Shown here in pieces: positions 45,595-53,511 of a stretch of DNA of 64,000 nucleotides. A program made the translations under genes and the position numbers. The DNA is from Pseudoalteromonas sp. NC201 (lineage in GTDB: Bacteria; Pseudomonadota; Gammaproteobacteria; Enterobacterales; Alteromonadaceae). Below the pieces are notes generated by a model. It was not told where the DNA came from, searched no databases, and worked only from the letters and a program-made list of their open reading frames with translations. The stretch is from contig NZ_CP022522.1 of NCBI RefSeq assembly GCF_002850255.1, positions 1,921,125-1,985,124 on the forward strand, given 5' to 3'. The stretch's first letter is position 1. The number at the start of each line of letters is the position of its first letter.

Positions 45595-47271
45595 ATGAGC
45601 GGCAGAATTGATCGTTTCAAAAAAAGAAAAGAAATATTAAAGAAAAATCAGTCTCTGCCGTTCGTTCGTGGCGTTACTGATCAAGATCAGGTTGGTAAAC
45701 TTCTTAGCAAGGGTGTGGATAGCAATAGACTGAAAAGCCTTAACTATTCAACTGATGTTAACGTTTCTTTGGAGGCAAATTCCGCAGAGGTAGAGTCTTT
45801 GCTTTCTGAACTTAAAGCATCATTCCACAAAGATAGATTGGAGCACCTTTTAGATGAAACGAAGCGCGGCGTCATATCATCGATTGCAGGTCCATTTGGG
45901 CTTGGAAAAATAATAAGTGCTTATGACAAAACTGGTGGGAATGTTGATACAGTCCATAATGCACGAGAAGGGGTTTATGCAACTATCGAGGAAAAGCAGC
46001 GTTATGATGAGCGCGGCGATTACAATTCTAGTGATTATCATGGGCACAAGGACTATAAGAACAAAAATAAAGAGGACTCTCAGTTACAGGACAAGGGGGC
46101 ACTTAGCGACTCCTATACAGGCAATGTGATTGATGAGAATTCAAATAGGCACCTCGACCACACCATTTCCGCAAATGAAGTACATAATGATGCTGGTCGC
46201 ATATTGGCTGAAGTGGATGGTCCGAGTGCCGCAAATTCAGAGTCTAACCTGAACTCCACATCTGAGCACATCAATAATAAGAGTGGAAAGGGAGCGCTAA
46301 CATCTAATGAGTTCCTGAATAAACTGGAGCGCACAGCTCCTGAGCGGAAAGCGCGTATTGAAGAGCTTACAGGAAAGCAGCAGCTTACAAGCAAAGAAAG
46401 CCGTGAGCTTGAGAGGCTTCGTGAGCATGATGCCGTCGATGCGGACCGAATGCGTCAGATAGATGAGAATGCAAGAAATGAATACGACGCAAACATCAAC
46501 AAAGAGTACTACACAAGCAAAAAGTTTGTTAAATCCACTCTGAGTACAGGAGCCAACGAAGGTGTGAAAATGGGAGTTCAGCAAGCATTTGGGCATTTGT
46601 TGGTAGAGTTTTTCTCAAGTGCAATGTTTGAAATAAAGGACGCATACACTAATGGGCTTGAAGGTGATAGCTTGTATAAGGACATCAAAGCTCGTTTAAT
46701 TCGTATTGGCCGAAACGTTGCGGATAAATGGAAAGGAGCGATAGAAGGTTTTTCCGATGGCTTTATATCAGGTTTCATATCAAATCTAATTACAACACTT
46801 GTAAATATGTTTGTAACCACAGCAAAACGATTTGTTAGGATGATTAGAGAAGGTGTATTTTCTCTGTTAAAAGCACTTAAACTTATTCTTTTTCCCCCTG
46901 CTAATATGAGTTTTGTCGAAACAATGCATGAAGCTATGAAGCTAATTGCCGCTGGCGGTGTTGTTATTGCTGGTGTAGCGCTTGAAGAAATTATTGAAAA
47001 ACTAATATTAGGTGCGCCACTTCTTGCGCCATTTGCTCCTATTGCGACAGCAGTAATTATTGGCTCGCTAACCGCCATCGCAATGTCGTTGGTAGCATAT
47101 TTAGTAGATAAAATGGATATTTTTGGCGTTATTGAGGCTCAAGAAACTAAATTCATATTAGAGAGCCTTGATAAAGATATCGATGAGAAATTAAATAGGT
47201 GCGAGCGTATTTCCGAAGAAGTCGACGAGTTTCTTAGTGAAAACTCTTTCTTATTGCCGCAAAGCAGCTAG
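45595..47271 (+). CDS. Cassette 5, gene 2: large protein with HNH-like motif and C-terminal membrane region
   Basis: 558 residues. The N-terminus is charged. Residues about 186-233 have an HNH-nuclease-like core: Asp188-His189 in HLDHTISANEVHND and SNLNSTSEHINNKSGKG with Asn218 and Asn227/228. A charged helical region (about 245-300) follows, then amphipathic helices (380-440) and a strong hydrophobic region (about 450-505, GGVVIAGVALEEII, APFAPIATAVIIGSLTAIAMSLVAYLV). The C-terminus is a coiled coil (EKLNRCERISEEVDEFL). No known family is confidently named. Paired with the TerB-like gene, it may be a membrane-anchored effector; that is speculation. The stop overlaps attC site E. Confidence 0.72.
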   Translation: MSGRIDRFKKRKEILKKNQSLPFVRGVTDQDQVGKLLSKGVDSNRLKSLNYSTDVNVSLEANSAEVESLLSELKASFHKDRLEHLLDETKRGVISSIAGPFGLGKIISAYDKTGGNVDTVHNAREGVYATIEEKQRYDERGDYNSSDYHGHKDYKNKNKEDSQLQDKGALSDSYTGNVIDENSNRHLDHTISANEVHNDAGRILAEVDGPSAANSESNLNSTSEHINNKSGKGALTSNEFLNKLERTAPERKARIEELTGKQQLTSKESRELERLREHDAVDADRMRQIDENARNEYDANINKEYYTSKKFVKSTLSTGANEGVKMGVQQAFGHLLVEFFSSAMFEIKDAYTNGLEGDSLYKDIKARLIRIGRNVADKWKGAIEGFSDGFISGFISNLITTLVNMFVTTAKRFVRMIREGVFSLLKALKLILFPPANMSFVETMHEAMKLIAAGGVVIAGVALEEIIEKLILGAPLLAPFAPIATAVIIGSLTAIAMSLVAYLVDKMDIFGVIEAQETKFILESLDKDIDEKLNRCERISEEVDEFLSENSFLLPQSS

Positions 47272-47337
47272 CAAGGCGCTCCACGCGGATAAATTACTCG
47301 CTGCGCTCGCAATTTACCGGTGAGCGCGGCGTTATAT
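47266..47337 (+). repeat. attC site E (degenerate first core)
   Basis: The first core reads AGCTAGC instead of an AAC end (47266-47272); the second is GTTATAT (47331-47337). The arms GCGCTCC / GGTGAGCGC and GGATAAATT / AATTTACC still pair, so it probably still folds. It may be less active. Confidence 0.68.
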
Positions 47338-47352
47338 GCCTAAGAGAGTTAT

Positions 47353-47679
47353 GTGAATATTGCTATTTTTGTGGTTTCGTTTGTGGTCTATGTTTGCCTC
47401 TGTTTGGGTATCGTAAAGTTCCATAAGCATTTAGCGGATAAACTTAAACTGACTAGTCGGCATAGTTTACTAAACGTGTTTAGCCAATATATTTGGTTCC
47501 TGATGTTTATCGTTACCTACATCCCGTTTAGTATATTCTTCCCTGCATGGTTAAATGGAAAACTTGGCATTGTGCAAGAATCTCCAAATGTAACAGCTAT
47601 TTTCATTTTTCTGGGGTGTTTTACGCTAGCAGTTACTATGTGGCTAGGTTATAAAGAAACTAATCAGGCGAATTGGTAA
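47353..47679 (+). CDS. Cassette 6: small membrane protein
   Basis: 108 residues from a GTG start, with three hydrophobic segments (NIAIFVVSFVVYVCLCLGIV, FSQYIWFLMFIVTYIPFSIF, VTAIFIFLGCFTLAVTMWLGY) and short loops. An ATG two bases upstream is closed at once by TGA. No family recognised. Confidence 0.6.
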   Translation: MNIAIFVVSFVVYVCLCLGIVKFHKHLADKLKLTSRHSLLNVFSQYIWFLMFIVTYIPFSIFFPAWLNGKLGIVQESPNVTAIFIFLGCFTLAVTMWLGYKETNQANW

Positions 47680-47684
47680 TCTGC

Positions 47685-47788
47685 ATATAACAAAGCAACT
47701 TAAAAGCTCGGACAAAAACCAGTTGGCTTTGCTCGTTCCTCACAAATTATAGCCAACTAATTTTTGCCGTTTATTTGCGGCGTTATGT
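47685..47788 (+). repeat. attC site F
   Basis: ATATAAC (47685-47691) to GTTATGT (47782-47788). Inner stem CAAAAACCAGTTGGCT / AGCCAACTAATTTTTG, tip GCTCGTTCCTCAC. Same build as site D. Confidence 0.85.
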
Positions 47789-47871
47789 ACTTTCTTGTCC
47801 TTCCAACTTGTGCACATCTCTTTTGTGCGATAGTATTTCACTATAGATGCACAGTAAAACAGTGCGAGGAT

Positions 47872-48159
47872 ATGTCAGTAAATTTTAAAGATGATTGGCT
47901 TGAAGCATTTTATGAGGAAGATAAGCGTCATCGCTTGATTCCTAAAACTATAGAGAATGCGCTGTATCGAAAGCTTGAAATCCTAGATGCAGCAAAAGCT
48001 GAATCAGATCTAAGAGTTCCACCGGGTAATCGGTTTGAACATCTTGAAGGCAATCTGAAAGGTCGGTGTTCGATACGGGTGAATAAACAGTATCGTTTGA
48101 TTTTTAAGTGGGTTGACGGTGTAGCAGAAGACACCTATTTAGACCCTCATAAGTACTGA
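47872..48159 (+). CDS. higB: Cassette 7, gene 1: HigB-type toxin (RelE/HigB family)
   Basis: 95 residues from the ATG at 47872 with GAGGA upstream; the frame extends back into attC site F but that part is not coding. Family pattern complete: DDWLEAFYEEDKRHRLIPKTIENALYRKLEILDAAKAESDLRVPPGNRFEHLEGNLKGRCSIRVNKQYRLIFKW, with the RxNxQYRLxF and final Asp-Pro-His-Lys-Tyr motifs. Ribosome-dependent mRNA endonuclease. Toxin-first order with the antitoxin 10 bases later is typical for HigBA. About 80 bases before the ATG leave room for its own promoter. Confidence 0.92.
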   Translation: MSVNFKDDWLEAFYEEDKRHRLIPKTIENALYRKLEILDAAKAESDLRVPPGNRFEHLEGNLKGRCSIRVNKQYRLIFKWVDGVAEDTYLDPHKY

Positions 48160-48169
48160 GGTTAGGATA

Positions 48170-48487
48170 ATGCGCAGAACTAAACGTCGTCCAGTTGGTG
48201 TAGGAGAAATGCTCAAAGTTGAATTCTTGGAGCCAATGGAGATTACATCAAAAACATTAGCAGAAGCTATGGGTGTACATAGGAACACCATCAGTAACTT
48301 AATTAATGGTGGTACTCTGACTGCTCCACTTGCAATCAAGTTAGCGGCTGCACTTGGGAATACACCTGAGTTTTGGCTTAACATTCAACATGCTGTGGAC
48401 TTGTGGGATACACGAAATCGTTATCAAGATGAAGCCAAGCAAGTAAAACCTTTGTTTTCAACGCAAGATATCAAACTACGTACATAA
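48170..48487 (+). CDS. higA: Cassette 7, gene 2: HigA antitoxin (XRE family)
   Basis: 105 residues. Helix-turn-helix (TSKTLAEAMGVHRNTISNLINGGTLTAPLAIKLAAALGNTPEFWLNIQHAVDLW) of the VapI/HigA type with the typical NTPEFWLNIQ block. Neutralises HigB and represses the operon. Stable toxin-antitoxin pairs are frequent in chromosomal integrons, where they stabilise the array. Confidence 0.93.
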   Translation: MRRTKRRPVGVGEMLKVEFLEPMEITSKTLAEAMGVHRNTISNLINGGTLTAPLAIKLAAALGNTPEFWLNIQHAVDLWDTRNRYQDEAKQVKPLFSTQDIKLRT

Positions 48488-48579
48488 CAAAGCGTTTAAG
48501 AGCGATTCCATAACGTGTGCCGATTTCGCTTCGCTCAAGCGTAGCAAACGTTATTCCACGCCTTTACGCGGCGTTAGGG
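48482..48579 (+). repeat. attC site G
   Basis: ACATAAC (48482-48488) to GTTAGGG (48573-48579). The first core holds the higA stop. Arms GCGTTTAAG / CCTTTACGC and CGATTCCATAACGT / AACGTTATTCCACG pair around a TCGCTTCGC tip. The last base of the final core deviates from consensus. Confidence 0.82.
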
Positions 48580-48602
48580 CTTATCGAAATAGGTAGCTTT
48601 TT

Positions 48603-49226
48603 ATGGATGAAATAACATATTTAGAAGTTCCATTTGAGGATAAAGAGAAAGTAAAGTCGTTGGGCGCTCGTTGGCACTCAGAGAGAAAGAAGTGGTTTGT
48701 TCCAAAAGGTTTAGATACGGGACCATTCGAAAATTGGCTACCGATTTATGATGATCATGCATCGCAAAAAGCTATCTCTCCATTTTATCTGCTTCAATCG
48801 ACAGAGCTTTGCTGGAAGTGCGACAAACCATCTGAAGTCATTACCTTTGCTAGTCATGGCACAATCGACACTGAAAGTGATGAGCGCTCTGAAGGATTAA
48901 CCAAGTATTTATACGTCAGCTTTATCCCAGAGAGACTGAGAGTATACTTGGATCTACACTTCAAAAGTTATTACTTGGATTATTCCGCAACGACCGATTC
49001 ATTTTACTACATGAATCATTGTCAACACTGCAAAGCCCCACTAGGTGACTTTTTTATGCATTCTGAACCGGAGGGTGCTTTTTTCCCTATCAGTGCAGAA
49101 ATGTCAGCCGATATTGCTATTACTAGACTGAAAGAAAGTGGATTTGTAAAAATCTCAGCATCTGAATCATATGGGGTTATTGAGCATATATTGGAAAATG
49201 GGCAAATGAAAGAGTTTCAGCCCTAA
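48603..49226 (+). CDS. Cassette 8: DUF5710-type protein with Cys motifs
   Basis: 207 residues, ATG 24 bases after the cassette boundary. N-terminal 50 residues match the DUF5710-type module (YLEVPFEDKEKVKSLGARWHSERKKWFVPKG), known from polyvalent proteins, primases and methylases of mobile DNA. The rest has two Cys pairs, CWKC and HCQHC, that could bind one zinc, and is rich in aromatic residues. Function unknown. Confidence 0.7.
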   Translation: MDEITYLEVPFEDKEKVKSLGARWHSERKKWFVPKGLDTGPFENWLPIYDDHASQKAISPFYLLQSTELCWKCDKPSEVITFASHGTIDTESDERSEGLTKYLYVSFIPERLRVYLDLHFKSYYLDYSATTDSFYYMNHCQHCKAPLGDFFMHSEPEGAFFPISAEMSADIAITRLKESGFVKISASESYGVIEHILENGQMKEFQP

Positions 49227-49346
49227 CAGTCTGTATAAGAGTGATTCGCAACGCGTGGCATTTTCGCTATGCGTTGATTTTAGTGATTAAGGTGGCATGC
49301 TGAGGCTTTTGTATTGCGTTGCTCACTACTTAAAGCGGCGTTAGCC
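49221..49346 (+). repeat. attC site H (long, VCR-like)
   Basis: CCCTAAC (49221-49227) to GTTAGCC (49340-49346), 126 bp, longer than the others. The first third (TAACAGTCTGTATAAGAG, then CAACGCGTGGCATTT) is reminiscent of the long Vibrio cholerae repeats. It closes the array. A 240-bp gap without genes follows, holding a 13-bp direct repeat CCAGCGCACTGAG at 49518 and 49542. Confidence 0.8.
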
Positions 49347-49588
49347 CATAGAAACTTTTAAGCGAAATTTGCCTAATACAGCCGAAGACCTGAAACGTTT
49401 TTTGTCCAAAAATAGGTTTATTTAACCGTCCGCTATTCGCTCTTTCGGCAATTAATCAGTTACGAACGGTCAGATTTGGTTGAACTCATAACCCTAAACT
49501 GCCAGATCGTGTATGAGCCAGCGCACTGAGTCTTGTTAACACCAGCGCACTGAGCTGCGTCAGAGCATTTCGTCGACGTACTCAAGTA

Positions 49589-50764
49589 TTAAGCCAAGTT
49601 AATGTAGTAGAGGCCGTAGCCCACGATAAATGCAGGCACTGCAGAGTAGATAGTGGCAAATAGCGCCGCCCTTGGTGCCAGTGCTATCGCTGGAAATAAC
49701 GCATCGCCATCGTTAGCAACGGCATTGGCTGCCAGGGCACTAAATGGCACGACACCTTGCAGGTAAAGCGTTGTAACAACAATTTGGGGGCCACAGCCTG
49801 GTAATAATCCGACAAGAATGGCCACCAGTGGTGCATATAGCGCATAGTCTTTAAACCAAACCGCGAGATCAAGCCCTAAATACGCAGTAGATAGCTCGTA
49901 AAGCAAAAAGCTTGCAACGACCCAAGCGGTCACAAAATGCGTGTCCTGTAGCACTCTAGTGAGTTTTGACGGTGGGTCGCATTCACCTTCTTCACAGGTG
50001 ATATCTTTATAGCTTACGCCCTTTGAATTAAGTGCCCACACGCAAACAGCAAAAAGACATAATGCTGCACCAAGCCAAGCAATTTCTGTATCAAATGGCG
50101 CTAAATCGACGTTAAAAGCAATCGCGAGTGCAATAGCAAGGCTAGGTAGTAAGCACAGCTTCCACACCTTACGGCTTAGACTAAACGCACGGCTCGCGTG
50201 TAAGGTTTCTTCTTCGACCTCATTGATGGTCTGCGGGACACAAAAGTCGGGTTGATGAATTAAGTGCACACATAGCCCACTCACGATACCTACACCAACC
50301 CCCATCGCAATGATAGTAAGGCCTGTCAGGGGCTCTTTGGCGAGTAGCAAAAACGCAGCATCTCCCATCGTCGCAGTAAGTACTGCGACAACAGAAGCAA
50401 AGCTCGCTTGTTTTTTGGTAAATTGGGTGACCACGATAATCGCGCCACCACAGCCGGGCAGCGCGCCTAATATTGAGGCCATGGCTATTTCGAGAATAGG
50501 GGATTTGGTACTCAGATAACTGAGATTAAGCTGTGGAATTCTGTCAACAAGAAAGTAGTACACGAGCAGGGTAGCGGCAACAAAAACGCTGACTTGAAAG
50601 AATGCATCGCTCAGCGCGCTGACCACAATTGGTCTCGCCGTTTCAAATGCTAAAAGTACAATAATAACGAGGGGTAAAATCAACCGCTTGTTGAACAACA
50701 AACTCACCTTAGCGCCATGTGCTGGTTGAGAGTATCGAAGTAGAGATGAAAACATAAAGTGCAA
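49589..50764 (-). CDS. Putative manganese/heavy-metal exporter, about 10 TM (ArsP_2-like)
   Basis: 391 residues with about ten hydrophobic segments in two repeats, each with the motif LPGCG followed by a polar-hydrophobic run (GALPGCGGAIIVVTQF and GLLPGCGPQIVVTTLY). This double GCG motif marks the ArsP_2 10-TM family, annotated as putative Mn or heavy-metal exporter. A Fur/Mur-like box lies directly upstream, which supports a metal link. Confidence 0.75.
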   Translation of the reverse strand: MHFMFSSLLRYSQPAHGAKVSLLFNKRLILPLVIIVLLAFETARPIVVSALSDAFFQVSVFVAATLLVYYFLVDRIPQLNLSYLSTKSPILEIAMASILGALPGCGGAIIVVTQFTKKQASFASVVAVLTATMGDAAFLLLAKEPLTGLTIIAMGVGVGIVSGLCVHLIHQPDFCVPQTINEVEEETLHASRAFSLSRKVWKLCLLPSLAIALAIAFNVDLAPFDTEIAWLGAALCLFAVCVWALNSKGVSYKDITCEEGECDPPSKLTRVLQDTHFVTAWVVASFLLYELSTAYLGLDLAVWFKDYALYAPLVAILVGLLPGCGPQIVVTTLYLQGVVPFSALAANAVANDGDALFPAIALAPRAALFATIYSAVPAFIVGYGLYYINLA

Positions 50765-50804
50765 CCCGTGTATTGTCTAAGTTGCACTTTAATTTCATTT
50801 TAAA

Positions 50805-50819
50805 TGAAAATCAATATCA
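50805..50819 (-). promoter_or_regulatory. Fur/Mur-like box upstream of the metal exporter
   Basis: Read on the minus strand, TGATATTGATTTTCA matches 12 of the 14 fixed positions of the 7-1-7 Fur consensus TGATAATnATTATCA. It is 41 bases before the exporter start. Fur binds iron; in many marine bacteria a Fur-type protein (Mur) responds to Mn. Confidence 0.65.
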
Positions 50820-50825
50820 TTTGCA

Positions 50826-52451
50826 TTATTTTCTTTGAAACTCTGCGGTTGCTTTCCATTTTGGCCAAGCGTCTTGCTCAGAGACATCATAGCCAACTTT
50901 AAAGAACAGCTGTAGATCCTGTATCGCCCCACTTAAATCCCACTCTTCACGGTAGCGGTCACACGGCTGATGATAACAACCGCGCAATACTAAACCCATA
51001 CGTTTACGATAGGTTTCAGTCTCTTCGTCACGTGCTTCAGTTCCACCACCTGCGTACATTGCAGGCACACCCATGTTCGCAAATGCGAAGTGATCAGAGC
51101 GATAGTAACCACCAGCGGCAGGACGCGGATCTCCCGAAACGACACGGTCTTGCGCTTTTGCTGCGGTTTCTAGTATTTCATCAAGCTCAGATTTACCAAT
51201 ACCAACTACGCTGATGTCTTTTACTTTACCCAATAAATTTAGGCTATCCATATTGATGTTAGCAACGGTTTTCTCTGCTGGAATAACAGGGTTTGCAGCA
51301 TAAAATTTAGAACCTAACAAACCTTGCTCTTCAGCCGTCACAGCCAAAAACGTAATTGAACGGCTAGGGCGAGTTGGCAGTTTAGTAAAGGCTTCAGCGA
51401 CCTCAATCATACCGCCTGTGCCGCTGGCATTATCATGCGCACCATTATAAATTTGGTCACCTTTACGGTTTGGATCGGTACCTAAATGATCCCAGTGTGC
51501 TGAGTAGATGATGTGCTCGTCAGACTTATTACTACCTGGCAGAGTGGCGATAAAGTTATACGAAGTTGATTTTTTGATGGTGTTTTTGACGGTAACTGAC
51601 GCGCTTAGGTTGCCCATATCAACGTGGTATGCGCCTTCAGCAGCTTTTTTCTTTGCGGTGTCAAAATCAAGTCCAGCCTTTTGAAACAGCTCTTTAGCAA
51701 CGTCTACTGTTACCCAGCCTTCAACCGCAACGCGGTCCATATTGTTATTTTCTTTTTGGAAGCCAAACTGTGGGCCACTCCAAGAGTTTTCTACTACGCT
51801 CCAAGGATAAGAAGCCGGCGCTGTTTCGTGAATAATGATCGCACCTGCTGCGCCTTGGCGTGAAGCTTCTTCGTATTTGTACGTCCAACGACCATAATAG
51901 GTCATAGCTTCACCGGTAAATTTACCCGAATCAGGATTAGCAAAGCCTGGATCGTTTACTAGCATCACCACTGTCTTGCCTTTCACGTCTAGGCCTTCGT
52001 AGTCATTCCAGTCGTACTCTGGGGCATTTACGCCATAGCCAACAAAAACCAGCTCTGAATCTTTGATTGATTCGAGTTCGCTGATACGGGCCGAGCCCAT
52101 CACCATGTCTTTCTTATATTCGTAGTTTTTGCCACCGATTGTTAACGTCATATTAGGATCGGCTTCAAGCGAAACCAGTGGCACTTCTTGCAAGAAGCTG
52201 TTGCCATTGCCAGGCTGATAGCCAAGCGCTTTAAAATGTTTGGTTAAATAGGCAAGCGTTAGCTCTTCACCTTTTGTTGACGGAGCACGGCCGCCAAATT
52301 CGTCAGAGGCAAGGGTTTTAATATGGGCTCTGAGTTGAGCATCGTTAATACTATTGTATGCAGTATCGATGTCTTGGGGGCTATTGCTAGTGCTAACACA
52401 GCCCGCCAGCACCGCCATAGATAGAGCGCTGAGCGTCAGTTTAAGTTTCAT
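50826..52451 (-). CDS. M28-family metallopeptidase lipoprotein with PA domain
   Basis: 541 residues from the ATG at 52451 (AAAGG upstream); the frame is open to 52523. Signal peptide with lipobox (MAVLAGC, Cys about residue 18), so an outer-membrane or periplasmic lipoprotein. A PA-like insertion (about 120-260) precedes the M28 catalytic domain with zinc ligands in SAHWDHLG, NGAHDNASGTGG, EEQGLLGS, NMDSLN and RSDHFAF. Aminopeptidase or carboxypeptidase activity is expected. Confidence 0.88.
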   Translation of the reverse strand: MKLKLTLSALSMAVLAGCVSTSNSPQDIDTAYNSINDAQLRAHIKTLASDEFGGRAPSTKGEELTLAYLTKHFKALGYQPGNGNSFLQEVPLVSLEADPNMTLTIGGKNYEYKKDMVMGSARISELESIKDSELVFVGYGVNAPEYDWNDYEGLDVKGKTVVMLVNDPGFANPDSGKFTGEAMTYYGRWTYKYEEASRQGAAGAIIIHETAPASYPWSVVENSWSGPQFGFQKENNNMDRVAVEGWVTVDVAKELFQKAGLDFDTAKKKAAEGAYHVDMGNLSASVTVKNTIKKSTSYNFIATLPGSNKSDEHIIYSAHWDHLGTDPNRKGDQIYNGAHDNASGTGGMIEVAEAFTKLPTRPSRSITFLAVTAEEQGLLGSKFYAANPVIPAEKTVANINMDSLNLLGKVKDISVVGIGKSELDEILETAAKAQDRVVSGDPRPAAGGYYRSDHFAFANMGVPAMYAGGGTEARDEETETYRKRMGLVLRGCYHQPCDRYREEWDLSGAIQDLQLFFKVGYDVSEQDAWPKWKATAEFQRK

Positions 52452-52709
52452 AATTGCCTTTCTTTTACTTGTTAGGAACCCATAAGTAGTAACATAAAAT
52501 GCGTAAAAGTTCGAGCGGGACAAGACGGCTAGAGGAGATAGAAATTAATGAAACAACCGTTGTGGAACAGATCATTGCATTGTTTTTAATCGCTATCCTC
52601 ATTTTAGCGTGTGACGTAGCCTGTTACGCTCATTTACAATTGGCTTTTGCCAAGTATCAAGCGCTTCAGTAAAATAGTCGGCTAATTGCATGATAAGTAT
52701 CTCAATCAA

Positions 52710-53510
52710 ATGAAAAAGTTTACAGCGCCTGAGGCGTGGCAGGTTACATGTTTACATGCTGAGCCATTTTCCCATTTAAATCAGCTTTTTGACTTAAAAA
52801 GTCAACAAGACTGGCCAAGCCCCCAGTGGCTGTCTTCTCACGTAAACAGCATTAGCTTGCAACAATATGATACCCGCTTTGTGGCCGATGAAACGATAGA
52901 CTTTGGCGATAAATACTATGAAGAGATTATCTTTGAAACCCATCAGGTACCGACGCGTAGTCAAAACTGGCACGATTTATTTGGCGCGTTGATTTGGTGT
53001 TTATTCCCAAAAACAAAAGCTTTGTTAAATGCCCTACATATCGAAGAAATAGCACAGTTTGGTTTAAAGCAGCGGAGTAAAAAGCGTAACGCGTTAACAC
53101 TCTTTGATGAGTGTGGTTTGGTGTTGGCAATCGATGATGATAAATGGCGTGATGCCTTTAAATCACACCAATGGCAGAATGTATTTTACGATAATCGTTC
53201 AGAATGGCAGCAAAACCTAAAACCTTTCGTATTTGGCCACGCAAACTACGAGATGCTAACCAATCCCTTTATTGGGCTAACGGGAAAGCTGGTGTGTATC
53301 AATGTTGATGCTGCATTTTGGCAACTTTCACTAAGCGAACAATATCGTTGGTTAGATGATAAATTGGTTGCACTGATCAATGATGGGCTGCTTGAAGACA
53401 ATACCAAAATGTCACCCATTCCGCTGCTTGGGATCCCAAACTGGCATGAGCCACAAGATTTAGAATTTTATCAAAATACGGACTATTTCAGGCCGAAAAG
53501 AAGGAAATAG
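52710..53510 (+). CDS. DUF3025 domain protein
   Basis: 266 residues from the ATG at 52710; a TTG at 52686 would add 8 residues. The whole protein matches the uncharacterised DUF3025 pattern (NWHDLFGALIWCLFPKTKALLNALHIEE, RNALTLFDECGLVLA, FVFGHANYEMLTNPFIGLTGK, WLDDKLVALI). Found in many gammaproteobacteria; role unknown. Directly followed, after 1 base, by the ABC ATPase gene. Confidence 0.82.
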   Translation: MKKFTAPEAWQVTCLHAEPFSHLNQLFDLKSQQDWPSPQWLSSHVNSISLQQYDTRFVADETIDFGDKYYEEIIFETHQVPTRSQNWHDLFGALIWCLFPKTKALLNALHIEEIAQFGLKQRSKKRNALTLFDECGLVLAIDDDKWRDAFKSHQWQNVFYDNRSEWQQNLKPFVFGHANYEMLTNPFIGLTGKLVCINVDAAFWQLSLSEQYRWLDDKLVALINDGLLEDNTKMSPIPLLGIPNWHEPQDLEFYQNTDYFRPKRRK

Positions 53511-53511
53511 C

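Larger units (their letters stand above)
41537..49346 (+). mobile_element. Integron gene-cassette array lacking an integrase (CALIN-like)
   Basis: Eight attC-like sites, each from an RYYYAAC-like inverse core to a GTTRRRY-like core and all in the same orientation, delimit about eight short cassettes whose genes are all on the plus strand. Stop codons often sit inside the first core of an attC (at 41985 and 43722), as in classic cassettes. No intI gene lies within 40 kb on the left or 14 kb on the right. Cargo is mainly unknown proteins, a toxin-antitoxin pair and putative defence proteins. Confidence 0.88.

Noticed and set aside
46578..47078. 166-codon minus-strand frame in the HNH-like gene
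   Set aside because: Opposite to a hydrophobic coding region, where antisense frames often stay open. All other cassette genes are on the plus strand.
47764..47871. N-terminal extension of HigB
   Set aside because: It begins in attC site F and the HigB family starts at the ATG at 47872, which has GAGGA upstream.
41985..49346. CRISPR array
   Set aside because: The repeats are long, mostly unlike each other in sequence and separated by genes, with core-site ends of the attC type.
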